Shown piece after piece: positions 56,701 through 64,000 of a DNA stretch of 64,000 bases (positions within the stretch are counted from its first letter, which is position 1; every line of letters begins with the position of its first letter). The DNA comes from Opisthocomus hoazin. Taxonomy: Eukaryota > Chordata > Aves > Opisthocomiformes > Opisthocomidae. The notes below the pieces were generated by a model. That model was not told where the DNA came from. It was given only the letters and a program-made list of their open reading frames with translations, and made no database searches. The DNA is taken from assembly GCF_030867145.1 (NCBI RefSeq), contig NC_134434.1, forward strand, positions 8,928,001-8,992,000. Reading direction: 5' to 3'. The translations under genes were made by a program, and so were the position numbers.

Positions 56701-59285
56701 TCTCTGAAAATGAGCTGTGCCAGGTTCATTGCTTGCAGATTTTATTACTTCTTTTTATGGGGGGATCCTGTGAACTGTCAAGGTTTTAAAAGCTTAGAAG
56801 GTCAGGATGTCTCTCAGACTAACTGCAAAGCTTCCTTACTGATCCGTCATTTTGGATATGGTCAGCTGCTTCAATGGGATGGTCCAGACTTGGTCGCCCC
56901 ACATAGACATCCTGGCTGTGTGAGAAGGCAGATAAGAGACGCAAAAGAGTCCGAGGATTTACATAGTTGTCATCGTCCACATGGCAAAACCATCTTGAAA
57001 CAAAACAAAGTAAGAAAGTTACTGCAGAGCAGTGACAAAGAAACGAATTACAGGTTTAGAGCTGAGTCTTAGTCTTTCAGGTTTGGCGCAGAAAGCATTT
57101 CCCATTGTCCTGAATTACTGAATGTGGAAACTGAAAGCACCCACAGATCCTAACTCTGGAAAGAGCCTGAAATCAATAACCCCCCTTTAGATTATCATCC
57201 TTTCTGCCTTTAAGACCTTTATGTTTGTTTATAAACACTGCTTCATGCTGTGTTCCCTTCTCTATGCTCATCACCATGTTTTAGCTAATACTGCATTCCT
57301 TAATGAAGCAGAGGTTACTCAAGTTTCCGGTGAACACAGAACTGGAAGAAACAAAGTCAATCAGAACAACACGTTCCACCTACTTTTGCCCAGATTCCAG
57401 GAATTTATCATACTCCACAGACATCTTGCAGCAGAGAGCTTGCCGGGTATGGACAGCAGAACAGTTGGTGTTGATCATATGATCCCCTAGAAAAACAAAG
57501 ATCAGCCCTTTCAGGTTTGAGAAGCATGTGTAGTCCAAAAAAAGACTACAAAAGAAGTACACATTTGGTGCCAATACTGTATATCTGAAGTGCATATGGT
57601 ACGCACATGGAGAGTAAACTGCAGGACAGGCAGGGCTCACGGGTTATGCATATGGCATGCAAGCTGTAGAGGACGTAAAAATGTTTGAGTGCAGGGTATA
57701 TAAATAGTGCCCTGAGACTGTATGCAGATGAAATACCTAATATAACTTATGACCAGATAGACTTAAGCTTAGTAACAGGAAGGAAGTGGGTGCAAAGGTG
57801 AACCCAGTATTCAGGAAGTTCCAGGCACCTTGTCCAGGCGCTAAGAACGAACAGTATATTCTCTGTGAAAGGAGATGTTTCCTCCATCTCAGCCTCCCTA
57901 ATTGCTTGTGCAGCATGAAATAAGGACTTCTGGGGAAAGTGTGACAGAAACAAACCTCAGCTATAACAGACAGCATACACCTATGCTACACAGCTTACCT
58001 GTTTTCAGGCGTAGCTCCTGATCCTCCCAGTCTGTGAATATAAACGTCTGTAGGAAACAAAAATGGTGTGTCCACATTTGAGAATTTCAGAAGCCAATTT
58101 CAACTTTGCTCAGTTGCAGTCAGAACTCTGAATGTTTTGTCTTATTAGTTTATTTCACTATAGCCGTTGGGAGTTGGGGTGGGGAGTGGTGGCTGAGAGA
58201 GCGCCAGCAACTTCAGCCCTTTCCTTATTTGATAAGTTTTTGCACTGCAAACCAGAAGAGTCTCATTTCAGTAAAGCATCCAAGATTTTACTCTCCTCAT
58301 ACCAGGGTACAGACAACCATTTCCAGATAGGAATGACTGTCTTTTTTGGTAGTATCTCCCTCTGCAACTTCACCTCCTCTCTGGCTAGGAGTCATCCACA
58401 GCTGTTAAGCAAGCTAAAGGGAAAGAATGAAAGTCAGGGTGGAAAGTGCCAGGTGGAAACACTGTCTTGTTCCAACTGCTGGACAAAGCTGCATTAATAT
58501 GCTTGAATAGACTGAAATTCCCAAACAAGTGAATAAGTTCTACATTGTCCTATGGAAAAACCCGAGCTGCTGAACTACTTAGCCCAAAATATCAGCTTAG
58601 ATGCATCAGCACCAGGGATCTTTCACTATCTTTTTCCACAGTTGTCTAAAAGTCAGCGAACTGTTTCTGCTTGGACCACTCCTCCTGGACTGCAACTAAC
58701 TAGCTTAATCAATGACAAACTCTTTTGGAGGTGGGTTCAGACCAACTGTTTTGGCAGGACGACCTTGCTTGGCCTTACAAGAAGGGACTTGGTGAGGAAG
58801 CGCCGTGGCTGGCAGAGGACGAGGCCTCCGGCTGCCGTCCCGGCCCGCGGGCGCAGCCTCACCTGTCCCCTCGCCTGGGAGATCCAGGTCTGGAGCAGCA
58901 AGTCCAGCCGGCTCCGGTGGTACTTCCTCGTGGTCTTCACCGCGATGAAGATGTCCTTCAGCTCCAGGCGCTCCCGGCCCGAGCCCCCGGCAGGCCCCAG
59001 GCGGCCCCTCCGCGCGGGCTGCGCGCTGCCAGCCAGGCCGCCGCCGCCGCGCCCGCTCGCCCCGGCCCCCGGCCCCCCTCGCGAGCCCGCCCGCGTGCCA
59101 GGCGCGCCGCTCCCCCCGGGGCCCGCCCGCCGCGGCGGGGGCCCGCTGGGCCCGGCGGCAGGCGGCGGGCGGCGGCGGGTGGCGGCGGGGGGCTGCCCCC
59201 GCGGCAGGAGGAGGAGGAGGAGGGCGGCGGCGCTGACGGACAGCAGGAAGCAGGCCTTGCGGAGCCCCAGGCAGGAGCTACTCAT
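53721..59285 (-). CDS. RFNG: RFNG, radical fringe beta-1,3-N-acetylglucosaminyltransferase, complete
   Basis: A Golgi type II membrane enzyme that adds GlcNAc to O-fucose on Notch EGF repeats, tuning Delta/Jagged response. Eight exons on the minus strand, in order: 59285-58863, 58047-57999, 57486-57384, 56993-56840, 55820-55732, 55642-55477, 54111-54026 and 53787-53721. They total 1137 nt, or 378 residues. Residues 12-28 are a hydrophobic signal anchor rich in Leu and Ala. Residues 29-108 are a Pro/Gly/Ala/Arg stem. The catalytic domain starts at [11 protein letters not shown] (111) and has the metal-binding triad in HVDDDNY (Asp198-200), [25 protein letters not shown], and the tail HCLLYPDT. 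The stem is longer than in human (331 residues as I recall). The gene is divergent from GPS1; the start codons are 385 bp apart. Confidence 0.95.
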
Positions 59286-59670
59286 GCTGCAGCCCCACCG
59301 GCCCCCGCCGCGCTGCGCGGCCGCCTCATGGCCCCGCGGACGGGCGGGCGGGCGGCGGCTCCGGGCGGGTCGCCGCCGGGAGTCCGGCGGCCGCCCCCGC
59401 GGCAGCGGCCGGCTTCGGCCGGGAGGCGGCCGCCGCGCTCCGGGAGGCGGCCGCAGCCCCCGCGGCCGGTGGAAGAGAGCGCCCGGGCACCCCAGGCCGC
59501 GCTGACCCGCAGAGAAGACGGTCCCAGGCGAGGGGAGGCGGGCCGCGGCCCCTTTAAGGGCTTCACCTGTCGGATGCGGTCTGGCGGTCTTCCGCGCGAC
59601 CCGGAAGTGGAAGCCGAGCCGGAGGGAGGGACGGAGGGGTCAGCCGGAAGTGGCGGCCGCGAAGGGAAGG

Positions 59671-62450
<2,780 letters not shown>

Positions 62451-63060
62451 TGAGGGCTAGTGGGTTACGTTTCTTGGGCATGGCCTCTTCCTTTAAGTTT
62501 TTTTAAAAACTCCCTCATTTTACTCCTTGTCAAATTTTTATTTAGAGATTAATGGATTCTCTTCAAAGCAAGGTGGGGTAAGAACAGCAGTGACCTCTGC
62601 TGTAGCTTGTCACATATTGACGTCTGCTGCACCTTCTGAGATGAAGGAGGAATTGCTGTTTTGTGACTCGCTGCGTGCTGCCTGTTTGACAGTTTCCGTT
62701 CTGAAATAGTTTAGTACATCTCTGGTTACTTACAGAGATGTCATTTCTTTATTTTGAGGGTTGTTCTTTGATGAGCAAGGCTCAGGTGCTTTAAGTATAC
62801 AATTAAGATAAAATTCTTTCAACATTTGATCCTCTGGAGACTGGCTAAAACCCACAGAGCTGTGGAGTTATAAAAGGCTGTGTTTGCTTATATCAGTTTC
62901 TTCAATTTTTAGTTAATAGTTTAAAATTTTGGCCAATTTTTATGTATCAGCTCTGTAACAGTGAGAGATGGGTGTTGTAGAAGAGAACAAAAATGTGTTA
63001 ACTGGAAAAAGTTAAAGCAACATTAAAAGTGCAAAATAAAGCATTCAGTTAGGAAGCTTT

Positions 63061-63124
63061 GGATATCATATAATATATGGATATCATAAATAATATTTTC
63101 TTGGATATCATATAATATTTTCTT
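63061..63124. repeat. Three tandem GGATATCATA-AATAT units abutting a CR1
   Basis: Units start at 63061 (18 bp), 63079 (24 bp) and 63103 (22 bp). Each opens with GGATATCATA, and the last two end in AATATTTTCTT. The final unit merges with the first bases of the CR1 insertion, so the repeat sits exactly at the 5' junction. Confidence 0.8.
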
Positions 63125-64000
63125 CATCAACGACCTGGATGAAGAGTTAGAATGTACCCTCAGCAAGTTTGCTGACGACACCAAACTGGGAGGTGTGGTA
63201 GACACACCGGAAGGCTGTGCTGCCATTCAGCGTGACCTGGATAGGCTGGAGAGCTGGGCAGAGAGGAACCTGATGAGGTTCAACAAGGGCAAGTGCAGGG
63301 TCCTGCACCTGGGGAGGAACAACCTCATGCACCAGTACAGGCTTGGGGTGGACCTGCTGGAGAGCAGCTCTGCGGAGAGGGACCTGGGTGTCCTGGTGGA
63401 CGACAGGTTAACTATGAGCCAGCAGTGTGCCCTGGCTGCCAAGAAGGCCAATGGGATCCTGGGGTGCATCAAGAAGAGTGTGGCCAGCAGGACAAGGGAG
63501 GTTCTCCTTCCCCTCTACACTGCCCTGGTGAGGCCTCATCTGGAGTACTGTGTCCAGTTCTGGGCTCCCCAGTTCAAGAAGGATGAAGAGCTACTGGAGA
63601 GAGTCCAGCGGAGGGCTACAAGGATGGTGAGGGGACTGGAGCATCTCCCCTACGAGGAGAGGTTGAGGGAACTGGGCTTGTTCAGCCTGAAGAAGAGAAG
63701 GCTGCGAGGGGACCTTATAAATGCCTACAAATATCTGAAGGGTGGGTGTCAGGAGGATGGGGCCAAGCTCTTTTCAGTGGTGCCCAGTGACAGGACAAGG
63801 GGCAATGGGCACAAACTGAGGCACAGGAAGTTCCGTCTGAACATGAGGAGGAACTTCTTCCCTCTGAGGGTGACGGAGCACTGGAACAGGCTGCCCAGGG
63901 AGGTTGTGGAGTCTCCTTCTCTGGAGATATTCAAGACCCGCCTGGACAAGGTCCTGTGCAGCCTGCTGTAGGTGACCCTGCTTCGGCGGGGGGGTTGGAC
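63118..64000 (+). mobile_element. CR1 LINE, 5'-truncated, young, running off the window end
   Basis: The remaining frame is open from about 63123 to the stop at 63969-63971. It encodes the C-terminal third of the CR1 ORF2 product: [10 protein letters not shown], the reverse transcriptase motif FADDTK (codon Phe at 63168), then [27 protein letters not shown], and the tail ending [20 protein letters not shown]. The 3' UTR starts after the stop, and the window ends at a typical 'gggggggttggac', probably several tens of bases before the CR1 3' end. The endonuclease and N-terminal RT parts are missing, so the copy cannot move on its own. An uninterrupted frame of about 280 codons suggests a recent insertion. 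It is sense to GPS1 within intron 2. Confidence 0.93.

Overview
The window is a stretch of bird genome carrying seven protein-coding genes with introns. The evidence for a bird is vertebrate-style splice sites, GC-rich promoter islands, CR1-type LINEs as the only clear interspersed repeats, and proteins close to the vertebrate orthologues. Gene order and orientation are ASPSCR1 (+, 3' half only), CENPX (-), LRRC45 (+), RAC3 (+), DCXR (-), RFNG (-), GPS1 (+, first two exons only). As far as I recall, this is the order of the human 17q25.3 segment, so it is a conserved microsynteny block. I cannot name the species from the sequence alone. The exon models were built by hand from splice sites, reading phase and remembered vertebrate proteins. 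Every internal exon keeps frame across its junctions.

Layout: 1-22459 holds the last eight coding exons of ASPSCR1, including one GC-AG intron and one 15.9 kb intron with old CR1 fragments. About 22.5-27.7 kb is 3' UTR and gene-poor spacer between the convergent ASPSCR1 and CENPX. 27.7-40.5 kb holds CENPX and LRRC45, which diverge from one small CpG-rich promoter with 86 bp between start codons. 40.6-46.5 kb is RAC3 with a CpG-island promoter. RAC3 runs tail-to-tail into DCXR (46.7-50.2 kb), and their poly(A) signals lie 38 bp end to end. 50.2-52.6 kb is spacer. RFNG (about 52.6-59.3 kb) and GPS1 (from 59.67 kb) form a second divergent pair. The window ends inside a 5'-truncated CR1 copy in GPS1 intron 2.

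The genes share no pathway. They cover GLUT4 tethering and UBX/p97 biology (ASPSCR1), centromere and Fanconi DNA repair (CENPX), centrosome linker (LRRC45), Rho GTPase signalling (RAC3), carbonyl/xylulose reduction (DCXR), Notch glycosylation (RFNG) and the COP9 signalosome (GPS1). What links them is compact organisation: two head-to-head promoters and one near-overlapping tail-to-tail junction. I found no undescribed system. The points most worth checking are the GC-AG intron, the 15-nt terminal coding exon of CENPX, the RAC3/DCXR 3'-end collision, and the G-rich minisatellite in DCXR intron 2.
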